DNA of 64,000 bases from PMNU01 sp035479375 (GTDB lineage Bacteria; Patescibacteriota; Saccharimonadia; Saccharimonadales; UBA4665), in NCBI GenBank assembly GCA_035479375.1, contig DATIIT010000020.1:9239-73238 (forward strand), in the 5' to 3' direction. The notes below the pieces were generated by a model that did no database searches, had not been told where the DNA came from, and saw only the letters and a list, made by a program, of their open reading frames with translations. Both the position numbers and the translations under genes were made by a program. Of this stretch, positions 49,138-56,130 are shown piece by piece; the stretch's first letter is position 1; every line of letters starts with the position of its first letter.

Positions 49138-50602
49138 GGCCAACCCCTGTTTTTATGGCGTTGCGCATGGCTAAGGCCTGCTCAAACCCAATTACCCAGC
49201 CGGTTTTGCGCACGCTGCGGTACATCCAGGTTTGGTACAGCTGGCCTTTAGTGTCGTATACCTCGGGGAATCCACTGTCGCGCAGCATGGCGTGCTTGTA
49301 GCTGGCAATGTGTTTGTCTGCTGTTTTCAGGTACTGCTTTTTGCCGGTGTGCGTATAGAGCAAGAGGAGCGTTTTTATGTACTCCATGCCCCAAAAACTC
49401 CACGCCGTGTCGCGCTGGTACGAGGCAAACGCCAGGCGCGCCAGGAAGAACTGCTGCCGGCCACTGCCTTCGGCTTGGTATTTGAGCGGCAGCGGGTTGT
49501 CCACGCCGGCGGCTTGTATGTAGGCTACACTGCGTTCAAAATACGGCCGTTCGGCGGCTTTAGCCGGGTCAAGAAACCCAGTTACCAGCGCAATGAGCCA
49601 ATCAGACGAGTAATACGCCCCGGCCATAGCCTCGCCAGAAGGTTCGTCCAAAAAGTAGCCTTTATCTTCCAGCCAAAAGGTCAGCAAGATGGTTTGTTTG
49701 AGGCGCCGCAAAAACGGCCGGTCCCGCGGGATGATCCCCAGCTCCATGGCCAGACTGGTAGTTTTCCAAAACACCACGTTGTCGTAAAACGAGCATGCCC
49801 TGAGTGTTATATCTTTGGCGCCGCAGATGTATACGTCGCGCCGCAACAGGCCAGCCTTCTCGTCAAAAACGGTGTCACGGTAATGGGCGTAGAGTTTTAC
49901 CAGCGTGGTGTGGTACTCTCGCACCAACAGTTCTGCCGCCCGGACGGTGCCGAGCTCCTGCTGCGCCGGCGCGTAATCCACGGGCGCGGCCAACTCTTTG
50001 CCCTGCAACGCCGCTAGCGCGTACAACACGCCGTACACCGTGTCCGACGGGTACCGCCAAAAATTCATGCACGTCGCCCGGTACGCTCCCGTGGGCACGA
50101 TGGTGGTCACCGGCACCGGCCGCTTCTCAAACACGCCCAGCGCGTACGCCACGGTCTGTAAATAAGATACCTGGCGGTTGTGCCACTCCTCTGTTGTAGA
50201 CGGGATGCGCGGGTCGCACGTGGGGTAATAAAACACGCCCAGGTTGCGCACGAAGAGCGCGCTAAAGTGGTCGCCGGAGGTTAATAGCAGCTTGTTGGGG
50301 TCAAAACGGCTGGCGTGTATATCGGTGATGATATGTTTGAGGGTCTTGGCGTCTGAGCGCTCGCTGCGCACAAAGCGCGTCTCCATAATATGGATCCAGC
50401 ACTTCAGCGTGGCAAACAGCCGCCACGGCCAAGCCTGGGCCACGTGCAGGCGGTGGTTATTATTGACGGCCTGCAGCGCGTCGGCCACGGCTTGGGCTAC
50501 AAACGGCTGCTTCACCATCGTAAACCGGCTGAACGGGTTGGTGACATAGGCGCCGCCAACCAGCGCGGCTACCAGCATAAAGGCAATTACGGGCACGACC
50601 AT
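49127..50602 (-). CDS. Membrane-anchored six-hairpin glycosidase-like protein
   Basis: The 491-residue protein has one N-terminal membrane helix (MVVPVIAFMLVAALVGGAYV). The rest is a helical repeat domain of the (alpha/alpha)6 type, with aromatic-rich motifs such as VFYYPTCDPR, FWRYPSDTVYGVLYALAAL and EAMAGAYYSSDWLIALV. Such folds occur in glucoamylases and other glycan hydrolases. Catalytic acids cannot be named with certainty; DPR and EWHNRQ lie in plausible positions. It probably acts on a surface glycan. The ATG lies 6 bases after TACTAT and the gene is co-directional with the lipid kinase. Confidence 0.7.
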   Translation of the reverse strand: MVVPVIAFMLVAALVGGAYVTNPFSRFTMVKQPFVAQAVADALQAVNNNHRLHVAQAWPWRLFATLKCWIHIMETRFVRSERSDAKTLKHIITDIHASRFDPNKLLLTSGDHFSALFVRNLGVFYYPTCDPRIPSTTEEWHNRQVSYLQTVAYALGVFEKRPVPVTTIVPTGAYRATCMNFWRYPSDTVYGVLYALAALQGKELAAPVDYAPAQQELGTVRAAELLVREYHTTLVKLYAHYRDTVFDEKAGLLRRDVYICGAKDITLRACSFYDNVVFWKTTSLAMELGIIPRDRPFLRRLKQTILLTFWLEDKGYFLDEPSGEAMAGAYYSSDWLIALVTGFLDPAKAAERPYFERSVAYIQAAGVDNPLPLKYQAEGSGRQQFFLARLAFASYQRDTAWSFWGMEYIKTLLLLYTHTGKKQYLKTADKHIASYKHAMLRDSGFPEVYDTKGQLYQTWMYRSVRKTGWVIGFEQALAMRNAIKTGVGHGA

Positions 50603-50608
50603 GCCTGT

Positions 50609-50614
50609 ATAGTA
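50609..50614 (-). promoter_or_regulatory. -10 element of the glycosidase-like gene
   Basis: TACTAT on the minus strand, 6 bases before the ATG at 50602; divergent from the next promoter. Confidence 0.45.
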
Positions 50615-50648
50615 GCAAATCGCGCCCGCCTGGCCAGGTGGTTCGTGG

Positions 50649-50654
50649 TAGAAT
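50649..50654 (+). promoter_or_regulatory. -10 element of the phospholipid operon
   Basis: TAGAAT ends 6 bases before the GTG start at 50661. Confidence 0.45.
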
Positions 50655-50660
50655 GGGCGG

Positions 50661-51284
50661 GTGAAGCTGATAGAAGCGATACGCCAGCGCGCGCGGGCGC
50701 TTATGCGGCACCTGGCACGTGGGCTCAACGCCCTCACCGGCGGCAAGCTGCACCCAGACCTGGTGACGCTCATCGGCTTTGCTATGCACATCCCTATTGC
50801 CGTGCTTATTGGGCTGGGGCACTACAATCTGTGGGCCGCGGTGTTGCTGTTTATTTTTGGCTTGTTTGATACTTTGGACGGCGAGCTGGCGCGCCTGCAG
50901 GGCCGCGAAAGTTCCCGCGGTGGCCTGCTGGACGCCTCCACCGACCGCATGAAGGAGGTGCTCTTATATATAGGGGCGGCGTACGCGGCCACCCACACCA
51001 CTAACCCCGGCACGGCGGTATGGGCGGTGGCGGCGTGCGGCGCCTCGCTGTGCGTCAGCTACGTCAAGGCCAAGGGCGAGGCCATTGTGGCTGCGGATAA
51101 AGGCGTGCGCTATGCCGCCCTCAACAAGTTGTTTAAGGACGGCCTGCTCACCTTTGAGGTGCGGATGTTTGTGCTGCTGGCGGGCTTGGTCACTGGCCGG
51201 GTGATGCTGGCGGTGGCGCTCATCGCCGTTTTGGCTACCTACACTGCCTTCCAGCGGCTCATCCGTATTAGTAGGGCGTTGTAA
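50661..51284 (+). CDS. CDP-alcohol phosphatidyltransferase (1)
   Basis: The 207-residue protein has the complete family motif: Asp70, Asp73-Gly74, Ala77-Arg78, Gly87, Asp91 and Asp95 (FDTLDGELARL, then GGLLDASTDR). It has about five membrane helices. These enzymes join CDP-diacylglycerol with an alcohol such as glycerol phosphate or inositol phosphate to make a phospholipid. It starts at GTG after a -10 element and is followed one base after its stop by the PHP gene. The headgroup is unknown; phosphatidylglycerol-phosphate or phosphatidylinositol-phosphate synthesis are the likeliest. Confidence 0.9.
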   Translation: MKLIEAIRQRARALMRHLARGLNALTGGKLHPDLVTLIGFAMHIPIAVLIGLGHYNLWAAVLLFIFGLFDTLDGELARLQGRESSRGGLLDASTDRMKEVLLYIGAAYAATHTTNPGTAVWAVAACGASLCVSYVKAKGEAIVAADKGVRYAALNKLFKDGLLTFEVRMFVLLAGLVTGRVMLAVALIAVLATYTAFQRLIRISRAL

Positions 51285-51285
51285 T

Positions 51286-51957
51286 ATGTGCAAGGTGGAT
51301 CTGCATACCCACTCGGCCGCGTCCCCGGACGGCGGCATCACGGCCGTACAGTACCGCCGCATGCTGGCCGACGGGCGGCTAGACGTTGTTGCCGTCACCG
51401 ACCACAACCGTGTGGATTTTGCCCTGGGCTTGCGTGCCGAGTTAGGCGCCCGGGTCATCGTGGGCGAGGAAATCACCGCGCGTGAGGGCGAGATTATTGG
51501 TTTGTACCTGGAGTCTGCGGTGCCCGCGGGCCTTTCCGCGCAGGAAACGGTGCGGCGCATCAAGCAGCAACATGGCCTGGTGTACATCCCGCACCCGTTT
51601 GAGACGGTGCGCAAGGGCCTGGACGTGGCCACGTTGGAAGCCATTGCCGCAGACGTAGACATTATAGAGACGCGCAACGGCCGCGCCGTTTTCCAAAACC
51701 GTTCGGCTGCGGCCGGGGTCTGGGCGGCCAAGCATGCCGTGCCGGGCGCGGCCAGCAGTGACGCCCACGGCGCAGTTGGTTGGGGTAAAACATATAGCGT
51801 CCTGGCGGCGGCGCCCACCCACGCCACTCTTGTAACATTGCTATATGACGCGCAACTTGCCGCGTCCCCACCCGGCCTGCGCGGCGTGCTTTACCCCAAA
51901 CTGAACCGTTTGCGGAAAAAAATAGGCCATGCCGCCCGGAGGGACGAACATGTTTAA
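51286..51957 (+). CDS. PHP-domain metal-dependent phosphoesterase
   Basis: The 223-residue protein has the PHP metal ligands in order: KVDLHTHSAAS, AVTDHNRVDF, GEEITAREGE, YIPHPFETVR, and SSDAHGAVGW. Family members hydrolyse phosphate esters such as histidinol phosphate, or remove 5' phosphates from nucleotides. Its position between two phospholipid genes suggests it could dephosphorylate a lipid intermediate such as phosphatidylglycerol phosphate, but that is inference only. It starts one base after the first transferase's stop and overlaps the next gene by 8 bases. Confidence 0.87.
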   Translation: MCKVDLHTHSAASPDGGITAVQYRRMLADGRLDVVAVTDHNRVDFALGLRAELGARVIVGEEITAREGEIIGLYLESAVPAGLSAQETVRRIKQQHGLVYIPHPFETVRKGLDVATLEAIAADVDIIETRNGRAVFQNRSAAAGVWAAKHAVPGAASSDAHGAVGWGKTYSVLAAAPTHATLVTLLYDAQLAASPPGLRGVLYPKLNRLRKKIGHAARRDEHV

Positions 51958-52507
51958 AGAAATCCTGTTCGCCCTGTGGTTTTTCCTGCCGGCTGGGATG
52001 GCTAACGTGACGCCTATTCTGGTGGCGCCCATCCCCGGCCTCAAAAAACTTACCGCCCCTATGGATTTTGGCCGGACGTTCCACCGCAAACGCGTGTTGG
52101 GCGCGCACAAAACCTGGCGCGGGCTGGTGGCCGGCGTCAGTATGAGTACGCTCACATTGTGGCTGCAGCAGCTGGCCGTGGCGCATTTTGGCTGGGCGCA
52201 CACGCTGGCCAGCTCAGTGGATTACGCCGCTTTCCCCACCCTGGTGCTGGGCGTGTTGTTTGGTGTGGGCGCCCTGGGCGGCGACGCCGTAGAGAGCTTT
52301 TTCAAGCGCCAGCGCGGCACGCCGCCCGGCCAGGGGTGGTTCCCGTGGGACCAGCTAGATTACATCATTGGCGCGGCGCTGGCTTCGCTGCCGTTTGTGG
52401 CGCTCAGCCTCACGCAGTATGCGATACTAATCATTTTGTGGTTGGTGGTGCATCTGGTGGCGTCGTATGTTGGGTGGCTGCTGCACCTTAAGGAGCGGCC
52501 AATTTAG
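51950..52507 (+). CDS. CarS-like (DUF46) CDP-alcohol synthase
   Basis: The 185-residue membrane protein has the CDP-archaeol synthase signatures: RVLGAHKTWRGLVAG near the N-terminus and GDAVESFFKRQRGTPPGQ, WFPWDQLDYIIGA in the second half. In archaea CarS transfers CMP to a lipid phosphate, and bacterial relatives with the same motif exist. It probably makes CDP-diacylglycerol or a CDP-activated lipid for the two transferases beside it. A GGAGGG site precedes the ATG at 51950; an in-frame ATG at 51929 is less likely. No CdsA was seen here. Confidence 0.88.
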   Translation: MFKEILFALWFFLPAGMANVTPILVAPIPGLKKLTAPMDFGRTFHRKRVLGAHKTWRGLVAGVSMSTLTLWLQQLAVAHFGWAHTLASSVDYAAFPTLVLGVLFGVGALGGDAVESFFKRQRGTPPGQGWFPWDQLDYIIGAALASLPFVALSLTQYAILIILWLVVHLVASYVGWLLHLKERPI

Positions 52508-52517
52508 GCTTTGGCAG

Positions 52518-53138
52518 CTACCGCCGCGTAAACGTGCCGCGCATATAGTGCAACGTCGCTGTGGTGCCAAGTAAAACAGCGGCCAGCACCAGGATGCCGC
52601 CAGCTCTCGCCAGCCAGTGTGCCGGCGCAGCCGCCCCGGCCAGCAGCGCGCCAAAGCCCACCCACAAGCCGCCCGCCGCCAATTTCCCGGCAATATTCGG
52701 GTGGATAGTGCGCCCGGCGATGTCAGCTAGCAGCCCCAGGAGCGCAGTGGCAGCATTTTGCACGCCCACCAATACTGCAAGCCACAACGGCACGACGTGC
52801 GACATGGTGAATACCGCCAGCGTCCCCAGCGCGGCCAGCTTGTCGAACCCGGCGTCGATCCCCTCGCCAATATGGCTTTTGGTGCCAGTGTGCTCGGCCG
52901 CCAAGCCATCTACAATGTCCAGCAAGCGGCCGGCGCCCAGTACGGCTACGCCTGCCCACAGGTGGTGCCGGCCCACCAAAACCAGCCCTATGGCTACTAA
53001 CATTAACCCGCACAAGCTCACGATGTTCCCGGGCGTCACCACTTTGTGGGTGCGCGCCGCCAAGCGCTGCCAGTGGTTCCAACTGCCTGGCGGGATGAGT
53101 TCCCAATCGGCTTGTTTGGCGGCGCGGTGGAGTCTCAT
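52518..53138 (-). CDS. CDP-alcohol phosphatidyltransferase (2), variant motif
   Basis: The 206-residue protein has the family motif with one change: Asp74, Asp77-Gly78, Ala81, Gly91, Asp95 and Asp99 are present, but the arginine after Ala81 is Glu82. It has about five membrane helices after a basic N-terminal part. The aspartates bind the metal and the CDP headgroup. The Ala-Arg to Ala-Glu change alters a conserved contact and may shift substrate or activity. It is convergent with the CarS-like gene, 10 bases apart. It differs from the first transferase throughout, so the two probably have different acceptors. Confidence 0.87.
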   Translation of the reverse strand: MRLHRAAKQADWELIPPGSWNHWQRLAARTHKVVTPGNIVSLCGLMLVAIGLVLVGRHHLWAGVAVLGAGRLLDIVDGLAAEHTGTKSHIGEGIDAGFDKLAALGTLAVFTMSHVVPLWLAVLVGVQNAATALLGLLADIAGRTIHPNIAGKLAAGGLWVGFGALLAGAAAPAHWLARAGGILVLAAVLLGTTATLHYMRGTFTRR

Positions 53139-53184
53139 ACCGTCAGCGTAGCATACTCTGGCGCGGGCCGGCTATGCGCCCGGG

Positions 53185-54483
53185 CTATTGCGAGCCACCT
53201 GACGCGCCGGAGCTGCTTTTGCCACCCGCCCCACCGCTAGAACTGCTGGTACTGCCGCCAGAGGAACTGGCTGCCGGCTGCGGCGGATTGTAAATCGTCT
53301 GGATGTACGCCTGGATGGTGTCGTAGTCTCCCAGGCCGGCGGCCGGGATGAGCGCGCTTTGCCCGCTGTTGGTGGTGTAGCTGGCCAGCAAGTTTTTGCC
53401 ATTGGCGTCATTGAGCCCGGCCGAGGCAATCTTGCTGTTGGGTATATTCTTCACCAGCGAGTACATGCGCCCTACCTCGCCCAGCGTCATATCCGTCTTG
53501 ACGTTATTGCCGAGCGAATCAAACAAGTTCCCTAGTTTTACCGGGTTAGATAACGTCCCCAGCGACGTCGCTTTAGTCTTAAGCCCGAGTAAAATGAGCC
53601 GCTGGTTTTGCGTACGGGTAAAGTCGGCCGTGGCGTAGCCGTAGGAGCCCCAGGTGTCGCCGCGGGCGCGGCTCAGGCCCAGCGCCTGGACACCGTTGAG
53701 GGTGTGCTCGCCGTTGCTCAGGTGGTCTACCAGCGGTTTGCCGTTGTTGCCGTAGTCTGGGCTGGGGTCGTTGAGGCCGCGCGGGTCGCTGCTTTGGATA
53801 TCCACGGTGATGCCACCCACGGCGTTTACGGCGTCGCGCACCGTGCCGTAATCCACCAAGGCGTAATACTGGATATTGAGGCCGGTGACCTGTCCCACGG
53901 TTTTCTCCAGCAACCCCATGCCGCCGGCGGGATAGCCAGCCTGGGCAAAGCCATCGGTTTTGCCGTCTTGGTAGGCCTCGTTAATTTTGGCGTAGCCCTC
54001 CCCTGGAATGTTGACGTAAAAGTCGCGCGGGATGCTGAGCATGAAGGCCGTGTTGGTCTTGGTGTTCAGGCTCAGCACCATGATGGAGTCGGTGAGGTCG
54101 GCGCCGTTGTGCCCGGGGTCGTCGGCTGAGTTCCCGGCCACCAAAATATTGACGTGGCCCTCGTCTTCGCCCTTGAGTTTGGTGGGCCGCACGATGCTCA
54201 CAATGCCCTTCCAGCCAAAGACCTTTAGCTCGTTACGCAGGATTTTCCACCCCAGCCAGCCGCCAGCCAGCAGCGCCAGCACCAAAACCGTGAGCCCGCT
54301 GCGTTTAAAGAATTTTTTCCAAGAGAAGCCCCGCCCCGAAACAGCCTCTACCTGCCCTAATGTCGCCCGCCCCGGATGGTACGAGTAATTGGGCAGCGAC
54401 CGGTTAAGGTCGAGCAAGTTTTCCGGCTGGCCGGCCACCCGTTTGGCTGGCTTCACCGGCTTGTCTTTTTTGCGGTGCATCAT
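53185..54483 (-). CDS. LytR-CpsA-Psr (LCP) family protein
   Basis: The 432-residue protein has a basic cytoplasmic start, a membrane helix (about 60-80) and an LCP domain with VNILVAGNSADD, DLTDSIMVLSL, FMLSIPRDFYVNIPG and the arginine-bearing LGLSRARGD. LCP enzymes attach glycans such as teichoic acid or capsule to peptidoglycan. The C-terminus is a low-complexity Ser/Gly tail of about 28 residues. The first two codons are both ATG, so either may start; TATAAT lies about 11 bases upstream. It is divergent from the glycosidase-like gene across copy 2 of the inverted-repeat element. Confidence 0.92.
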   Translation of the reverse strand: MMHRKKDKPVKPAKRVAGQPENLLDLNRSLPNYSYHPGRATLGQVEAVSGRGFSWKKFFKRSGLTVLVLALLAGGWLGWKILRNELKVFGWKGIVSIVRPTKLKGEDEGHVNILVAGNSADDPGHNGADLTDSIMVLSLNTKTNTAFMLSIPRDFYVNIPGEGYAKINEAYQDGKTDGFAQAGYPAGGMGLLEKTVGQVTGLNIQYYALVDYGTVRDAVNAVGGITVDIQSSDPRGLNDPSPDYGNNGKPLVDHLSNGEHTLNGVQALGLSRARGDTWGSYGYATADFTRTQNQRLILLGLKTKATSLGTLSNPVKLGNLFDSLGNNVKTDMTLGEVGRMYSLVKNIPNSKIASAGLNDANGKNLLASYTTNSGQSALIPAAGLGDYDTIQAYIQTIYNPPQPAASSSGGSTSSSSGGAGGKSSSGASGGSQ

Positions 54484-54494
54484 ATGCTAGGTGT

Positions 54495-54500
54495 ATTATA
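54495..54500 (-). promoter_or_regulatory. -10 element of the LCP gene
   Basis: TATAAT on the minus strand, 11 bases before the first ATG. Confidence 0.5.
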
Positions 54501-54545
54501 CGGCTTTTCCTGGAGATTTGCGGAGGTAATTGGGCGATGTAAATT

Positions 54546-54648
54546 GGGCAAGGCATTGGTATGAAAAAGTTGTGCGTTACGCGCCACGCGCATATGCGCC
54601 TGGGCTGCACTACGCTTGACCCAACTTTTTCATACTAATGCCTTGCCC
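54546..54648. repeat. Structured inverted-repeat element, copy 2
   Basis: Inverted arms of 27 bases (54546-54572 and 54622-54648, one mismatch) flank a 49-base core. The core starts TGCGTTACGCGCC and ends GGGCTGCACTACGCTTGACC, as in copy 1. The central hairpin around GCATATGC differs from copy 1 mostly by compensating base changes. The outer arm sequences are unrelated to copy 1. It lies between two divergent genes, so a simple terminator role is unlikely here. Confidence 0.85.
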
Positions 54649-54693
54649 CGTAACCTCCTTTACATCCGCAGCCAGGCATCGTGTAATAGAGTA

Positions 54694-55470
54694 ATGCTAG
54701 AAGCACTGCTCGAGCGGCTTAAATCATTCTATGTGCTGCTGTTTGGCCTGGCCATCCTGATGGGCTGCGTGGTGCGCGCCACGCCCGGCCACTACGCCGG
54801 CGGCAACCCCCACGAAGGCATGAAAGCCGGCTACGACGTCTCATGGCCAAACTGCGGCGCCACACCGCCCAAGGATAGCTCGTGGGGTGTGGTGGGCATC
54901 ACCGGCGGCATCTCGCTGCGCCCCAACCTCTGTGCGGTGAAGCAGGCGCGCTGGTTTAAGACATACACGTTGTATGCCAACACCGGCTACCCTGGTGCCA
55001 CGCCGCGTGTGCTGGCCTTGCGCAGCCCCAAGAAGTGCCAAGCACAGGACGCCCGCTGCCTGGCCTACAACTACGGCTATGCCGAGGGCGTCTACGCCGT
55101 AAGCCTAGCGGCCCGCCAGGGCTTGCACTCCAGCCTCTGGTGGCTAGACGTAGAAATCGATAACAGCTGGGACGATGACCCGCTTACGAACCGCGCCAGT
55201 ATCCAGGGTAGCCTCGACGCTGTGCGCCACGAGACGCTGGTGGCACAGGTGGGCGTGTACTCCTATCCTGGCCAGTGGGACCTCATAACCGGCAAGTGGC
55301 GGCCGCGTTTCCCGGCCTGGGCGGCCACCGGCACCACCACTGTGCAAACCGCGCGCGACTTCTGTGCCCAGCCCAGCTTCACCGCCGGCCCGCTGTGGCT
55401 CGGCCAGTACACCCAAGGCCTGGACCGCGACCTGCCCTGCCCGCCCGCGCCCAAACCAACACACAGCTAA
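54694..55470 (+). CDS. Glycoside-hydrolase-like secreted protein (DUF1906/GH25-like)
   Basis: The 258-residue protein has a hydrophobic signal segment (SFYVLLFGLAILMGCVV) and then a lysozyme-like barrel: AGYDVSWPNCG at the first strand, WGVVGITGGISLRPN, YTLYANTGYPG and LWWLDVEIDNSW with the likely catalytic Asp-Val-Glu. Six or more cysteines in the mature part could form disulfides with help from the VKOR protein. It probably cleaves peptidoglycan or a surface glycan. The ATG at 54694 lies just after TAATAG. The family call rests on the fold signatures. Confidence 0.75.
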   Translation: MLEALLERLKSFYVLLFGLAILMGCVVRATPGHYAGGNPHEGMKAGYDVSWPNCGATPPKDSSWGVVGITGGISLRPNLCAVKQARWFKTYTLYANTGYPGATPRVLALRSPKKCQAQDARCLAYNYGYAEGVYAVSLAARQGLHSSLWWLDVEIDNSWDDDPLTNRASIQGSLDAVRHETLVAQVGVYSYPGQWDLITGKWRPRFPAWAATGTTTVQTARDFCAQPSFTAGPLWLGQYTQGLDRDLPCPPAPKPTHS

Positions 55471-55788
55471 CACCGGCGCGTTGATGTCTATATCGCTACG
55501 CCCAAACCGTTGCGCCGCGCCCACATAGGACTATACTAAGCATTAGCAATGTGTGTGCTGGGCCGGGGCTTCCCGCCGAGGCGCTTCTTACATACAGGCT
55601 TCCAGAGACAATTTGGGCTGCATACTCACCGGTCCGCTATAGGCGGCCGCGTCCCTGCCTCCCACCAATCAAGCAAGTGCGTGTGGCATTCACAAACAGA
55701 TATGGACGGTATCTGCTTGGCCACTCACTCTTAAACCTCACCCCGTCCGAACGCTTAACAACCACTAAATTTTCTAGGAGCTTGACCT
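55471..55788. other. 318-base region without a confident gene; long leader of the 89-aa gene
   Basis: The only stretch over 300 bases without an assigned gene. It holds a promoter at 55510-55537 and then about 250 bases to the ATG at 55789. A 61-codon frame (55549-55734) begins 11 bases after the -10 and could be a leader peptide, but its composition is not typical of the coding neighbours. A short hairpin, CCGC-TATAG-GCGG, lies near 55632-55645. A regulatory RNA leader is possible. Confidence 0.45.
55510..55537 (+). promoter_or_regulatory. Promoter of the long-leader transcript
   Basis: TTGCGC (55510-55515), 16 bases, TATACT (55532-55537). Confidence 0.5.
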
Positions 55789-56058
55789 ATGAACAATTTT
55801 ACAAAAAGCCGCAAAATCGTAAACCAAGAGGTGAGCGTGCCGGAAGTCTACTTCAAAAGCGAGGGCCAGCTCAAGAGCTACCCCCGGCGCATGGAGTTTG
55901 GCGGCCGCGAGTACACTTTTATGGACGGCCTGCGCTACTTGGTACACAAGGGTGCACAAATGGTCCAGGTTTTCGACATGACCGACGGCGCCCGCGACTA
56001 CCGCCTGCAATTCAACGCTGGCGAGCAATCGTGGACATTAGTGGACATGACGGCGTAA
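55789..56058 (+). CDS. Small protein, 89 aa, unknown function
   Basis: The ATG is preceded by AGGAG with 8-base spacing. The soluble 89-residue product contains EVYFKSEGQLKSYPRRMEF, MDGLRYLVHKGAQMVQVFD and RDYRLQFNAGEQSWTLVDM, alternating strands and one helix, like a small beta-rich domain. It is not a family I recognise. Its stop codon sits in the loop of a perfect 8-pair hairpin (56046-56066), and a second, terminator-type hairpin follows. A leader of about 250 bases precedes it, longer than any other in the window. Confidence 0.7.
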   Translation: MNNFTKSRKIVNQEVSVPEVYFKSEGQLKSYPRRMEFGGREYTFMDGLRYLVHKGAQMVQVFDMTDGARDYRLQFNAGEQSWTLVDMTA

Positions 56059-56066
56059 CCGTCATG
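56046..56066 (+). other. Hairpin with the stop codon in its loop
   Basis: CATGACGG and CCGTCATG pair perfectly around the loop CGTAA, which contains the TAA stop of the 89-aa gene. It may stabilise the message end or affect termination of translation. Confidence 0.55.
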
Positions 56067-56086
56067 CGGGACCACAATCTCGTCCG

Positions 56087-56116
56087 AAAGCCCCTCCCTG
56101 TACGGAGGGGCTTTTT
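56087..56116. terminator. Intrinsic terminator
   Basis: A perfect 11-pair stem (AAAGCCCCTCC with GGAGGGGCTTT), a CTGTAC loop and a T run. The -10 of the next gene starts three bases later. Confidence 0.88.
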
Positions 56117-56118
56117 GG

Positions 56119-56124
56119 TATACT
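56119..56124 (+). promoter_or_regulatory. -10 element of gene 56131-56778
   Basis: TATACT ends 6 bases before the ATG and begins right after the terminator's T run. Confidence 0.5.
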
Positions 56125-56130
56125 AAGCGC

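Noticed and set aside
42076..54648. Integron attC sites
   Set aside because: The arms show GTTG...CCCAAC, which recalls R-box bases, but the order is inverted relative to attC (RYYYAAC first, GTTRRRY last), and no integrase or cassette array is present.
42076..54648. Sequencing-adapter or chimera artefact as the cause of the inverted repeats
   Set aside because: The cores do not match adapters I know, differ from each other by compensating changes, and sit exactly between intact genes. Long reads would settle it.
55551..56126. A 191-codon plus-strand frame overlapping the 89-aa gene
   Set aside because: It overlaps a better gene with a Shine-Dalgarno and runs through the terminator hairpin; its composition looks non-coding.
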